Assembly: GCA_021784255.1 (NCBI GenBank)
Contig: JAJXSZ010000154.1
Location: forward strand, 1 to 7,416
Direction: 5' to 3'
DNA: 7,416 nt
DNA from: Pseudomonadota bacterium
GTDB lineage: Bacteria > Pseudomonadota > Alphaproteobacteria > Acetobacterales > Acetobacteraceae
The translations under genes were made by a program, and so were the position numbers. Each line of letters starts with the position of its first letter. Positions within the stretch are counted from its first letter, which is position 1. This document shows positions 6,759 through 7,416 of the stretch, piece after piece. The notes beneath the pieces were generated by a model. It was given only the letters and a program-made list of their open reading frames with translations. It had not been told where the DNA came from and made no database searches.

Positions 6759-7416
6759 ATGCGAGATACCGAAAATCGAGGCGAGCGCGATCCCTATCTC
6801 CTGGAATCGTTGCGCAAGGGGCTTGCTGCCATTGACGCCTTCGCGCGCCGCGGCAGCTGGTCGCTGGCGGAGCTGACGCTGGAACTCGGCCAGACCAAAC
6901 CGACGGTGTTCCGCATCCTGCACACGCTGGAGGATGCGGGGTTCGTGCGGCGGCAGGCGGACGGACGTTACCTGCCGGGGCCACGGCTGGAGCAGCTCGG
7001 CGCGGCGACGGCACGCCAGGAGACGCTGCGCTGGCAGGCCCTGGCGCCGCTGCAGGACCTGGCCGCGACCACCGGGGAGACGGCGCATGTGAGCGTGCTG
7101 CACGAGGGAGAATCGGTCTGCGTGCAGGCGGTCGAGGGGCCGCGGATGCTGCGTATGCGCGCGCTCGTCGGCCGGCGCACGCCCGCGCATGCGAGCGCGC
7201 TCGGCAAGGCGTTGCTGGCGCAGATCTCGCCGCGCGAGGTGGACGCAATCCTGGCCATGCGCGGGCTGGCGAAGCTGACGCCGCGCACCATCGTTTCCCG
7301 CCGCGGCCTGCATGCGGCGCTGGCCGAGGTCCGGGTGCGCGGCTTTGCCATGGACGACGAGGAGATCGAGACCGGGCTGCGCTGTGTTGCCGCGCCGATC
7401 CCGCTTGGCGGAGATC
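6759..7416 (+). CDS. IclR-family transcriptional regulator, 3'-truncated by window edge
   Basis: A DNA-binding regulator with an N-terminal winged helix-turn-helix and a C-terminal GAF-like effector domain; the frame is open to the right edge with 219 residues visible. The HTH covers about 33-63 (LAELTLELGQTKPTVFRIL, then LEDAGFV), with the wing at RQADGRYLPG (65-74). The effector domain shows the family signatures VGRRTPAHASALGKALLA (137-154) and EIETGLRCVAAPIP (203-216). Full members are about 250-270 residues, so only some 40 are missing. An in-frame TAA at 6732-6734 and no other start codon in between fix the ATG at 6759; no Shine-Dalgarno precedes it. It is divergent from the cupin gene across 72 bases, a common arrangement for a regulator and its target. 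The effector is unknown, and the regulated operon could equally lie beyond the right edge. Confidence 0.93.
   Translation, partial: MRDTENRGERDPYLLESLRKGLAAIDAFARRGSWSLAELTLELGQTKPTVFRILHTLEDAGFVRRQADGRYLPGPRLEQLGAATARQETLRWQALAPLQDLAATTGETAHVSVLHEGESVCVQAVEGPRMLRMRALVGRRTPAHASALGKALLAQISPREVDAILAMRGLAKLTPRTIVSRRGLHAALAEVRVRGFAMDDEEIETGLRCVAAPIPLGGD

Noticed and set aside
6687..7313. N-terminal extension of the cupin frame to a 330-residue protein
   Set aside because: The extension runs antisense through a clear IclR-family gene, has Arg/Gln-rich shadow composition, and the perfect Shine-Dalgarno at 6693-6699 places the start at 6686.
1..7416. CRISPR array, insertion sequence, prophage or defence system
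   Set aside because: No regularly spaced repeats, transposase, integrase or recognisable defence domains were seen; every long frame with family-like sequence is metabolic, translational or regulatory.

Overview
The window is a gene-dense stretch of a very GC-rich bacterial chromosome. Codon third positions are dominated by G and C, GTG starts are used, and stop-overlap (ATGA/GTGA) coupling is frequent. The nicotinate phosphoribosyltransferase and the glutamyl-tRNA synthetase both look alphaproteobacterial. My best guess is a Rhodospirillales-type organism such as Acetobacteraceae, but no marker gene in the window settles the order.

Left block (1-4169, + strand): a compact four-gene run. It starts with the 3' part of a nicotinate phosphoribosyltransferase cut by the window edge. 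A 4-base overlap leads to a two-domain glutamine-dependent NAD+ synthetase (nadE). A second 4-base overlap leads to a 127-residue acidic protein I do not recognise, and an 11-base gap leads to a glutamyl-tRNA synthetase (gltX) of the short, ~445-residue type. The first two enzymes are the entry and final steps of Preiss-Handler NAD+ salvage; the NaMN adenylyltransferase step between them is not in the window.

Middle block (4180-6301, + strand): a probable promoter whose -10 box lies only 7 bases before the ATG. It is followed by an ArgE-like M20 metallo-deacylase and, after a 4-base overlap, an AstE/aspartoacylase-like zinc carboxypeptidase-fold (M14) hydrolase. Both are predicted to cleave acyl groups from amino-acid-like substrates and probably serve one pathway, substrate unknown.

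Right block (6321-7416): a single-domain cupin on the - strand, convergent with the M14 gene. It is divergently transcribed from an IclR-family regulator that runs off the right edge. The 72-base divergent intergenic region holds an excellent Shine-Dalgarno for the cupin and two short inverted repeats that could be operators.

No rRNA, tRNA, CRISPR array, insertion sequence or phage gene was seen. No stretch longer than 300 bases lacks a gene. The region looks like core/housekeeping chromosome; the least explained items are the 127-residue protein between nadE and gltX and the substrate of the coupled M20/M14 pair.
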